Shown in pieces: positions 46,954 through 53,177 of a DNA stretch of 53,177 bases. The DNA is from Thiotrichaceae bacterium (GTDB lineage: Bacteria; Pseudomonadota; Gammaproteobacteria; Eutrophobiales; Eutrophobiaceae). The translations under genes and the position numbers were made by a program. The stretch is from contig DUBV01000110.1 of the NCBI GenBank assembly GCA_012960105.1, forward strand, positions 1 through 53,177, written 5' to 3'. Position 1 is the first letter of the stretch. Every line of letters begins with the position of its first letter. The notes beneath the pieces were generated by a model, which was given only the letters and a program-made list of their open reading frames with translations, did not search any database and had not been told where the DNA came from.

Positions 46954-47601
46954 TTAATATTTATAGGCTGTCTTAGTCATCACCTTTGACGTTAAAGTCA
47001 TCAAACGTTTAACGCCTTTAGGCAGGTTCTTCGCGCCTGCTGTCTCAGCAGTTACCGCATGCTGTAATTCATCTTTTCGCATTTGCTCTAAAATAGATCG
47101 ACTTCGCTGATCCCGCTCAGGTATTTGTTTTAAGTGCGCATCAAGGTGTCTCACCACCTGATACTCCGTTTCCGCCAAAAATCCTAAATTCCATTTATCA
47201 CCAAAACAACCGGCAACAACACCAATAGCAAATGAACCGCCATACCATACAGGTTCAAGATAGCTGGTATGATCATCCAGCTCTTTTATTCGTGATTCAC
47301 ACCAATCGAGATGATCTTGTTCCTCATCCGCAGACTGTTGCATTGTTTTTTTGAGTTCATCATCTCTAGCTGTAAGCGCCTGAGCCTTATATAAGGCCTG
47401 CGCAGCGATTTCTCCAGCATGATTGACACGCATCAAAGCAGACACATGTTTTTTCTCATTTTCATCCAAATTTGATTCAGAATGGACTTCGGCTGGATAA
47501 AGTCTTTTTTTACGCACAGCTCCTGATTTCGAGCGATTTGCCAAAACAGAATCAAGAGACATAATTCCACGGTCTAGTACGCTGTATTGCCTTGATTTCA
47601 T
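46954..47601 (-). CDS. coq7: 2-polyprenyl-3-methyl-6-methoxy-1,4-benzoquinone monooxygenase (Coq7)
   Basis: This diiron monooxygenase carries out the penultimate hydroxylation in ubiquinone synthesis. The 215 residues include the diiron ligand motifs VNHAGEIAAQALY and QSADEEQDHLDWCE, the second pair around EYQVVRHLDAHL and KDELQHAVTAE, and the family start SRQYSVLDRGIMSLDSVL. The presence of Coq7 implies ubiquinone, hence aerobic respiration. It diverges from rplM. A tiny gap separates its 3' end from the hsp20 promoter. Confidence 0.94.
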   Translation of the reverse strand: MKSRQYSVLDRGIMSLDSVLANRSKSGAVRKKRLYPAEVHSESNLDENEKKHVSALMRVNHAGEIAAQALYKAQALTARDDELKKTMQQSADEEQDHLDWCESRIKELDDHTSYLEPVWYGGSFAIGVVAGCFGDKWNLGFLAETEYQVVRHLDAHLKQIPERDQRSRSILEQMRKDELQHAVTAETAGAKNLPKGVKRLMTLTSKVMTKTAYKY

Positions 47602-47717
47602 TGAAATTTTAACTAACTCCCGTGTACTGCTCTTTATTAATGTGTATTATTAAAAATATTCTTTTTCAATAGACAGTAATTTTAAACAATTTCAGTAAGA
47701 ATATCGCGTTTATAATG

Positions 47718-47746
47718 TTGACAGTAAAGGGGTACATCCGTACTAT
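47718..47746 (+). promoter_or_regulatory. Sigma-70 promoter of rplM-rpsI
   Basis: TTGACA (47718-47723) and TACTAT (47741-47746) are separated by 17 bp. Transcription would start near 47753, giving a leader of about 39 nt before rplM. The leader contains gccgggcaaccggg, which may fold, but an L13-type autoregulatory structure cannot be shown from the sequence alone. Confidence 0.75.
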
Positions 47747-47791
47747 TCCCCCTCTTTTTTAGCCGGGCAACCGGGATTTTCAGGAATAAGT

Positions 47792-48220
47792 ATGAAAACC
47801 TTTACAGCAACACCTTCCACAATTAAGCGTGATTGGTTCATTATAGACGCTACCGGCAAGACTTTAGGTCGTTTATCGACCGAGATTGCCCGACGCCTAC
47901 GTGGCAAGCATAAAGCAGAATATACACCGCATATGGACACAGGTGACTATATCGTTGTTATTAATGCAAAAGATATCCACGTCACTGGTAACAAACGAAA
48001 AGACAAAATGTATTATCACCACACGGGTTTCCCGGGTGGCATCAAAGGCATTAGCTTCGAAAAATTGCTAGCTAAGAAGCCTGAACAAATTATCGAAAAA
48101 GCTGTAAAAGGGATGCTTCCAAAAGGCCCATTAGGCCGTGATATGTTCCGCAAGCTTAAAGTTTATGCTGATGCTCAACATAAACATGCAGCTCAACAAC
48201 CTCAAGTACTGGAGATATAG
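47792..48220 (+). CDS. rplM: 50S ribosomal protein L13
   Basis: This 142-residue protein is an early-assembly large-subunit protein. The sequence starts [15 protein letters not shown] and shows [38 protein letters not shown] and [20 protein letters not shown], all conserved L13 blocks. Length is the same as in E. coli. It forms a two-gene operon with rpsI, 3 bp apart. Confidence 0.99.
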   Translation: MKTFTATPSTIKRDWFIIDATGKTLGRLSTEIARRLRGKHKAEYTPHMDTGDYIVVINAKDIHVTGNKRKDKMYYHHTGFPGGIKGISFEKLLAKKPEQIIEKAVKGMLPKGPLGRDMFRKLKVYADAQHKHAAQQPQVLEI

Positions 48221-48223
48221 GTA

Positions 48224-48616
48224 ATGGCTAACGAAGTTTATTACAGCACCGGAAGACGTAAAAGTTCAGCAGCACGCGTCTTCATGCAAAAAGGCAAAGG
48301 CGAAATCACTATTAACCAACGTACACTCGATGAGTACTTTGGTCGTGAAACCGGTCGTATGATTGTTCGTCAACCTTTAGAAACCTTGGAAATGGTTGAT
48401 CAATTTGATTTCAACATCACCGTTAAAGGTGGTGGTATTTCTGGTCAAGCTGGCGCGATACGCCTCGGCATTACCCGTGCATTGATGGAATATGACGAAA
48501 CCCTACGTAAATCATTACGCGGCGCTGGTTTTGTTACTCGTGATGCTCGTGAAGTAGAACGTAAGAAAGTGGGTCTACACAAAGCGCGTAAGCGTCCACA
48601 ATACTCAAAACGTTAA
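48224..48616 (+). CDS. rpsI: 30S ribosomal protein S9
   Basis: This 130-residue small-subunit protein has [16 protein letters not shown] at the start, [21 protein letters not shown] in the middle and the basic C-terminal tail [11 protein letters not shown] that reaches the P-site tRNA. It follows rplM by 3 bp and is followed by a good terminator. Confidence 0.99.
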   Translation: MANEVYYSTGRRKSSAARVFMQKGKGEITINQRTLDEYFGRETGRMIVRQPLETLEMVDQFDFNITVKGGGISGQAGAIRLGITRALMEYDETLRKSLRGAGFVTRDAREVERKKVGLHKARKRPQYSKR

Positions 48617-48635
48617 TAGTAAATCTAAGCATCAT

Positions 48636-48666
48636 AAAAAAGAGGGTTTCTACCCTCTTTTTTTTC
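48636..48666 (+). terminator. Terminator of rplM-rpsI
   Basis: agaggg (48641-48646) pairs with ccctct (48653-48658) and the flanking A and T runs extend the stem. Eight T follow. It begins about 20 bp after the rpsI stop. Confidence 0.9.
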
Positions 48667-48723
48667 GTCTGTATTTCCCTGCTAGAATAAGCACAGTATA
48701 TGTAAGGGTTCATTTTTTGATAT

Positions 48724-48797
48724 TGGGGATTCGTCTAATGGTAGGACTACGGATTCTGATTCCGTCAGTAGAGGTTCGAGTCCTCTATCCCCAGCCA
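48724..48797 (+). tRNA. tRNA-Gln (anticodon CTG)
   Basis: The 74-nt gene folds fully: acceptor tggggat/atcccca, anticodon stem cggat/tccg region with loop ttCTGat, T arm with gaggttcgagtcctc, and an encoded CCA. It follows the ribosomal protein operon. A second copy of its 3' half lies at 49961-50002, suggesting use as an integration site. Confidence 0.93.
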
Positions 48798-49071
48798 ATA
48801 GAATCAACTACTTAGATAAATTTCCTTTTTATTTCCCTCTGAACATCTACTTATCTGGTAGTTATTCTGGCAGTTAGGTTCAATGTACTAGGCTGTAATT
48901 TTAGTAGTTAGATCGAAGGCATTATTCACCGCAATCAGCCAATATATGCCATATAAAACAAACTTATGGCGTTGGCTAAATTGCTATTTTTCTAATCCCT
49001 TTTAAATAATGGGCTGGGCGATAACTTCGCTTAGAACAGCGGTGACGCAATCAGTAGCTTTGGTTATTTGG

Positions 49072-49374
49072 CTATTTGGCTATCACTAGCGATAATTCTT
49101 TGTACTTCTGTTTCATTTGCAAGTTTTCAAATGGCACGATTGAAGGGACTTGCAGGTTCATTACTGCGCTAAAGATATCTTTACTGTTTGATAGCATTGC
49201 ATAAAGATCTGCGCTCACCATAACAGTATCATAGGTATTCTTTGCTAATCTTAAATCCTTCTTTGCAACAGACTGAGCATCTTTTACTCGGACATTATAA
49301 TTACCTTCGAGAAGGACATGACCTGCTATTACTTTATATAACCAATAACTTAGCCTATTCAGAAAACAATTTTT
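49072..49374 (-). pseudogene. Decayed open frame, unknown
   Basis: The minus strand is open for 100 codons from after a TGA (49377-49375) to a TAG at 49074-49072. The translation looks like a real protein (GHVLLEGNYNVRVKDAQSVA and KDIFSAVMNLQVPSIVPF) but no ATG lies near the 5' end. The only in-frame ATG candidates leave about 48 codons. I recognise no family. It is probably the 3' remnant of a longer gene carried by the island. Confidence 0.35.
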
Positions 49375-49498
49375 TCAGGGGTTAAATAGCGTTAAATGTA
49401 GTCCTTTGCCCTCACCCACACGCTCAGAAAATATCACAGATAAATAATAAAAATAGTCTACACTTTTTTGAAGGGGTTAATTATTAAGGGGAGATATC

Positions 49499-49933
49499 AT
49501 GTTAATAAGAATCATATCCATTTCTGTACTACTACTTTTTACTGTATCTATAAGTGCCGAAGAATATTTAGGTAATTATAGCGCAAATCCATACAGTTCA
49601 AATTCCACTTCGAACCCATATGGAGCTGGCAGCTCATACGGTAGCAATAGTATTAACAATTCGTATGGTTCATACGGAAGTCCGTACAGTAATAAATCAG
49701 CAACAAACCCCTATGCTACCAATGCTCCTAAACTATACGATAGCCAAGGTAATTACAGGGGAAGACTTAGTGCTAATCCTTACGACCCTGACTCGACTTC
49801 AAATCCGTACGGCAGATATGGAAGTAAATATTCAGCTGATAGTGTTAATAATCCCTATGGCGCAGGAAGCAGATACAATACCAATAGTCCAAACAACCCG
49901 TATGGACAAGGTTTAAGAATTTACGGTCAATAA
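49499..49933 (+). CDS. Secreted Asn-Pro-Tyr repeat protein
   Basis: The 144-residue protein has a signal peptide (about 1-20, ending ISA before EEYLGN). The rest is low-complexity with repeats around the tripeptide NPY, often SxNPYGxGSxYxxNSxNNPYG. Blocks SANPYSSNSTSNPYG and SANPYDPDSTSNPYG are near copies flanking a central KLYDSQGNYRGRLSANPY. No Cys, no membrane segment and no enzyme motif is present. The ribosome site aggggag lies 6-7 bp upstream. I recall similar NPYG-repeat proteins of unknown function in gammaproteobacteria. Such a composition suits a surface-exposed or matrix protein, but this is conjecture. Confidence 0.7.
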   Translation: MLIRIISISVLLLFTVSISAEEYLGNYSANPYSSNSTSNPYGAGSSYGSNSINNSYGSYGSPYSNKSATNPYATNAPKLYDSQGNYRGRLSANPYDPDSTSNPYGRYGSKYSADSVNNPYGAGSRYNTNSPNNPYGQGLRIYGQ

Positions 49934-49960
49934 TAAGATACAAAAGAAAGAAAGGCTACT

Positions 49961-50002
49961 CTGACTCCATCAGTAGAGGTTCGAATCCTCTATCCCCAGC
50001 CA
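49961..50002 (+). pseudogene. tRNA-Gln 3' fragment (attachment-site-like)
   Basis: The segment starting ctgactccatcag and ending ctatccccagcca repeats tRNA-Gln positions 48756-48797 with three base changes and includes the CCA end. The 5' half of the tRNA is absent, so no functional tRNA is made. Confidence 0.85.
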
Positions 50003-50030
50003 GTCTTTTAACCTGAAATCCTGAAATTCT

Positions 50031-50085
50031 GGTTCGGTGACTGTTAATCACTAGGTCGGCAGTTCGAGCCTGTCCCGGGGAGCCA
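50031..50085 (+). pseudogene. tRNA-Asn (GTT) 3' fragment
   Basis: The anticodon arm ggtga-ctGTTaa-tcact, T arm ggcag-ttcgagc-ctgtc and 3' end cccggggagcca fit tRNA-Asn. The sequence upstream (50003-50030) cannot form the D arm or the 5' acceptor strand, so the gene is truncated at the 5' side. Confidence 0.75.
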
Positions 50086-50095
50086 TATCAAATGA

Positions 50096-50128
50096 AAAGC
50101 CTGCATGAGAATGTGGGCTTTTTTTTTG
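50096..50128 (+). terminator. Terminator after the tRNA fragments
   Basis: agcctgcat and atgtgggct pair (one G-U set) around a gaga loop, followed by nine or so T. It probably belonged to the original tRNA-Asn transcript. Confidence 0.75.
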
Positions 50129-50269
50129 GATGAGAGCCAACAAACCAAAAATATGAAAGGCTTTGATTTCAGCCTCTCCATATCTATTCCTAGTATTGGC
50201 ACCTGGATATTAATAGAACATAAATAAGATAAATCTTCTTATTAATATTAAATCTTAGATTCACATAAT

Positions 50270-51323
50270 AAGTGCAATTTTTTTAAAGTGAGACGGCCAG
50301 TTGTTATAGTTGGCAGTTTACTCGCTAAAGGAAATCGCCAATGCATTATAAACAACTGACCGAAGTGGAACGATACCAGATTTACATTATGAAGAAAGCA
50401 GGACATAAGCAAGAATCAATAGCGACGTCCTTAGGCAGGAATGCCTCTACAATTAGTCGAGAACTACGCCGTAATACAGGAAGACGAGGTTATCGACCGG
50501 GTCAAGCACAACGATTAACCGCTAATCGACGTCAAGGTGCATATAAGAAGTGCAAAGTAACGGCAACCGTTCGTTTCTGGATTGAGAAATTGTTAAGACA
50601 GGAGTTGAGTCCACAGCAAATCGTTGATTATCTAATACGTCATAAGCGATTGTCGCTGCACCATGAGACGGTGTATCGCCTAGTTTATGCAAACAAAGCA
50701 CGTGGTGGGTCGTTATACCGACATCTTCGTATCGTTTCTAAGCTCTATCGTAAACGTTATGGGCATTATGATCGACGAGGTAAAATCCCAAATAGAATCA
50801 GTATTGAACAGCGCCCTAAAGTGGTTGACCGACGTCAACGTATCGGTGATTGGGAAGGTGACACGGTGATAGGAAAAAACAGAAAAAGTGCTTTATTAAC
50901 ATTGGTGGAACGTAAAACGCTTTATACTGTGATGGTTCGTTTAACCGGCAAACGTGCCGACTTATTGGCCGAGGCGATGGTGAAAGTGATGACACCGATG
51001 AAGCAGCGATTCCACACACTGACATTAGATAATGGCTTGGAGTTTGCGCACCATGAGCAGATAGCAAAACAACTCAAGGTAAATATTTACTTTGCCCATC
51101 CCTATTCGTCATGGGAACGTGGCATCAATGAAAATACAAATGGATTAATTCGCCAGTATTTTCCTAAGGGAACAGATTTTAATCAAGTGACTGATGACGA
51201 CATAACGCATGTAATGGAACGATTGAATAATCGACCAAGGGAAACACGCGGATGTCGTTCGCCGAATGAATTATTTTTGGGGCAGCGTGTTGACTTACTC
51301 GCTGCATAATTTACATTGCACTT
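50270..51323 (+). mobile_element. IS30-family insertion sequence, complete
   Basis: The 1054-bp element is bounded by perfect 9-bp inverted ends aagtgcaat (50270-50278) and attgcactt (51315-51323). The identity decays further inward, as in IS30-type imperfect ends. The trinucleotide aat stands on both sides (50267-50269 and 51324-51326) and may be the target duplication. It contains one transposase gene. Confidence 0.8.
50341..51309 (+). CDS. IS30-family transposase
   Basis: The 322-residue protein begins with the IS30 helix-turn-helix (YKQLTEVERYQIYIMKKAGH, then IATSLGRNASTISRELRRN). The catalytic triad is Asp174 (GDWEGDTVIGK), Asp230 (TLDNGLEF) and Glu264 (GINENTNGLIRQYFPKGTDF), with the family end LNNRPRETRGCRSPNELF. 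It is full-length with no disruption, so it is probably active. Confidence 0.96.
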   Translation: MHYKQLTEVERYQIYIMKKAGHKQESIATSLGRNASTISRELRRNTGRRGYRPGQAQRLTANRRQGAYKKCKVTATVRFWIEKLLRQELSPQQIVDYLIRHKRLSLHHETVYRLVYANKARGGSLYRHLRIVSKLYRKRYGHYDRRGKIPNRISIEQRPKVVDRRQRIGDWEGDTVIGKNRKSALLTLVERKTLYTVMVRLTGKRADLLAEAMVKVMTPMKQRFHTLTLDNGLEFAHHEQIAKQLKVNIYFAHPYSSWERGINENTNGLIRQYFPKGTDFNQVTDDDITHVMERLNNRPRETRGCRSPNELFLGQRVDLLAA

Positions 51324-51359
51324 AATAGGCGAATCCAAGACAATTAATTAGATTGCGTT

Positions 51360-53177
51360 ATGCGTATTAAAAATATACGAGTGTTTATTATTTTGCATGA
51401 TCTTTGTATGTGTTTGATTGCATGGCAACTGTCATGGTGGATTCGTTTTAATTTGGAATCATCATTTTTTAATTGGCAAATTAGTTTCTATGTATTACCA
51501 ATAGTTATATTAGTTCAAGGTTTAGCATTTTGGAAATTTAGATTGTATAAAGGACTTTGGAGATTTGCCAGCTTGCCCGATCTATGGAATATTTTCCGTG
51601 CATCTATCATTGGTGCTCTAAGTATAACGTTGGTTTTATTTATCTCAATTAGATTAGAGGAAATTCCGAGAACGATATTAGTTTTGTATCCTATCCTCTT
51701 AATATTTTTATTAGGTGGTCCGAGGTTAGCGTATCGATTTTGGAAAGATCATTCATTTAAACTTGCTTCTACAGCTATAGGCCAGAAAATACTTATTGTT
51801 GGTGCGGGTTCAGCTGGAGCAATGCTTGTTCGTGAAATGTTGCGAGAAAGGAGTTATAAGATTATTGGCTTTATTGATGATAATCCGAATATTATAAATT
51901 CCGAACTTCATGGTGTTCCTATTGTTGGTAATGTTGATGATATTGCAACAATCAATCAACGCTATGAGATTGATTGTATAGTAATTGCTGTTCCAACAGC
52001 GACAGATGAACAAATGCAAAAAATTGTTGATAATTGTGAATCTATTGGTGTCCTAATACGAACACTACCTAAATTACATGAGATGGTTTCATCAAATGCT
52101 GCGCTTGATGAATTAAGAGATGTGTCTATCGAAGATCTGCTTGGTAGGGAAAAAATTGAATTTAATTGGGATGTTATCCAACAGGGAATAACTAATAAAA
52201 TGATATTAGTTAGCGGCGGTGGCGGTTCAATTGGTTCTGAGTTGTGCCATCAAATTGCTAGATTAAATCCAGCAGGCATCATTATTTATGAGCATAGTGA
52301 GTTTAATCTTTACAATATACAGATGGAAATAAACAAAGCATATCCTAGTGTGCCTTTATATGCAGTGTTGGGAAATATCTGCGATAAAACTCATGTTGAA
52401 CAAACGATGATTAAATACAAGCCAAATATTATTTTTCATGCGGCTGCTTATAAACATGTTCCTTTACTTCAAAATCAATTAAGAATAGCGGCTCAAAATA
52501 ATATTTTTGGAACGAAAAATTTTGCAAAATTGGCAATTAAATATCAATGCGAAAAATTTATTTTTATATCGACGGATAAAGCGGTTAATCCCGCTAATGT
52601 TCTTGGCGCTAGTAAGCGCGTTGCTGAGATGTATTGTTATTTGATGAATCAATGCTCAATGACTAAATTTATCACAGTGCGTTTTGGTAATGTCTTGGGA
52701 TCGGCAGGTAGTGTAGTGCCACTTTTTAGGAAGCAAATAAAATCTGGTGGCCCACTTACAGTGACAGACCCAGAGATAACTCGTTTTTTTATGACAATAA
52801 GAGAAGCGACTCAATTAATACTTCAGGCTAGTGTAATGGGCAATGGTGGAGAAATCTTCGTGTTGGATATGGGGAAGCCCGTTAAAATAAAATATTTGGC
52901 TGAACAGATGATCAAGCTCTCAGGAAGAAAGCTTGATAAAGATATTAAAATTAAATACACGGGTTTAAGACCAGGTGAAAAACTTTATGAAGAGCTATTT
53001 TATGAAAATGAAAGCAGAAAAGAAACTGAACATGCGAAAGTTCTTTTAGCTAATCATCCGGAAATAGATCAGCAGAAACTTGAAAAGCAAATATTAGAAT
53101 TAGAAGGTGCTGTTTCTAATTTTAATGATGAAGAAATAAGTCGGTTGTTTGTAGCGTTAGTTCCTGAAGGAAATTTT
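51360..53177 (+). CDS. Membrane-bound nucleotide-sugar 4,6-dehydratase/epimerase (WbpM/CapD/FlaA1 family), 3' end missing
   Basis: From the ATG at 51360, 606 codons run off the right edge. The N-terminal part has about four membrane segments (residues 1-120). A first nucleotide-binding domain starts at ILIVGAGSAGAMLVREML. The catalytic dehydratase domain has GGGGSIGSELCHQI, HAAAYKHVPLLQ, the STDKAVNPANVLGASKRVAE stretch and RFGNVLGSAGSVVPLF, with the RPGEKLYEELF block near the end. Members make UDP-sugar intermediates for O-antigen, capsule or protein glycans. It starts 37 bp after the IS30 end and probably opens a polysaccharide locus beyond the window. Whether the IS affects its expression is unknown. 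Confidence 0.93.
   Translation, partial: MRIKNIRVFIILHDLCMCLIAWQLSWWIRFNLESSFFNWQISFYVLPIVILVQGLAFWKFRLYKGLWRFASLPDLWNIFRASIIGALSITLVLFISIRLEEIPRTILVLYPILLIFLLGGPRLAYRFWKDHSFKLASTAIGQKILIVGAGSAGAMLVREMLRERSYKIIGFIDDNPNIINSELHGVPIVGNVDDIATINQRYEIDCIVIAVPTATDEQMQKIVDNCESIGVLIRTLPKLHEMVSSNAALDELRDVSIEDLLGREKIEFNWDVIQQGITNKMILVSGGGGSIGSELCHQIARLNPAGIIIYEHSEFNLYNIQMEINKAYPSVPLYAVLGNICDKTHVEQTMIKYKPNIIFHAAAYKHVPLLQNQLRIAAQNNIFGTKNFAKLAIKYQCEKFIFISTDKAVNPANVLGASKRVAEMYCYLMNQCSMTKFITVRFGNVLGSAGSVVPLFRKQIKSGGPLTVTDPEITRFFMTIREATQLILQASVMGNGGEIFVLDMGKPVKIKYLAEQMIKLSGRKLDKDIKIKYTGLRPGEKLYEELFYENESRKETEHAKVLLANHPEIDQQKLEKQILELEGAVSNFNDEEISRLFVALVPEGNF

Larger units (their letters stand above)
48798..50085. 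mobile_element. Remnant island between tRNA-Gln and its 3' duplicate
   Basis: The last 42 nt of tRNA-Gln are repeated in direct orientation at 49961-50002, with 39 of 42 bases the same, followed at 50031-50085 by a 3' fragment of a tRNA-Asn. Directly repeated tRNA 3' ends are the usual attL/attR pattern of integrases that insert in tRNA genes. No integrase is left inside. The stretch 48798-49071 holds no gene I can support. The island contains a decayed minus-strand frame and a secreted NPY-repeat protein. The reading as a remnant is inference. Confidence 0.5.

Noticed and set aside
49620-49916. 98-residue plus-strand ORF inside the NPY-repeat gene
   Set aside because: It is a shadow frame kept open by the repeated codons. 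The signal peptide and ribosome site belong to the other frame.
1-53177. CRISPR array
   Set aside because: No regularly spaced direct repeats were found anywhere in the window.

Overview
The window is AT-rich by eye and its genes point to a gammaproteobacterium with an ubiquinone-based respiratory chain. Supporting genes include Coq7, OxyR with the E. coli-like redox cysteines, ZapE, DegP/DegQ, RmuC, an MlaC-like protein and the rplM-rpsI pair. Finer placement is not possible from the sequence alone. Core genes are intact. Accessory genes show repeated decay (frameshifts, in-frame stops), and two insertion sequences are present, so the genome seems to be losing part of its signalling repertoire.

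Layout, left to right. 1-770: end of an IS481-like element whose transposase runs off the left edge. 894-3796 (minus): lgt, thyA, an mlaC-like gene and folA, with a palindromic repeat between lgt and thyA. 3959-5517: a broken HDOD gene followed by a broken GGDEF gene. 5838-7640: GTP-dependent PEP carboxykinase with a clear terminator, then a GlcG/HbpS-family pseudogene. 8200-11923 (minus): serC-serA-serB, a complete route from 3-phosphoglycerate to serine. 12428-20716: gcvT-gcvH-gcvP, followed in the same direction by a 1249-residue flavoprotein that fuses a GltD-like and a PyrK-like module behind a novel N-terminal region. 20842-25414: a PfkB kinase, a membrane protein, an Old Yellow Enzyme divergent from an HxlR regulator, and dinB. 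25452-29036: divergent uvrA and ssb. 29182-32562 (minus): a frameshifted sensor/PAS/GGDEF/EAL gene and an NHL-repeat lipoprotein. 32806-36764: pyruvate kinase, an amber-interrupted small gene, and an intact REC-GGDEF-EAL regulator. 36978-39108 (minus): siroheme sulfite/nitrite reductase with a DUF934 partner. 39340-48616: housekeeping and stress genes (zapE, Zn-peptidase, rmuC, CbbY-like HAD, oxyR, degP-like, hsp20 with a sigma-32-type promoter, coq7, rplM-rpsI). 48724-50085: an intact tRNA-Gln, a small remnant island carrying a secreted NPY-repeat protein, then 3' fragments of tRNA-Gln and tRNA-Asn. 50270-51323: a complete IS30-family element. 51360-end: the first gene of a probable surface-polysaccharide locus.

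Functionally, serine synthesis and glycine cleavage lie side by side and together feed one-carbon units to the folate cycle, where ThyA and DHFR also act. Pyruvate kinase and PEP carboxykinase control the PEP node. The most unusual item is the fused flavoprotein behind gcvTHP, which has the parts expected of an NADH/NADPH/iron-sulfur electron-transfer enzyme. The most informative genome-dynamics signal is the tRNA-flanked remnant at 48724-50085.
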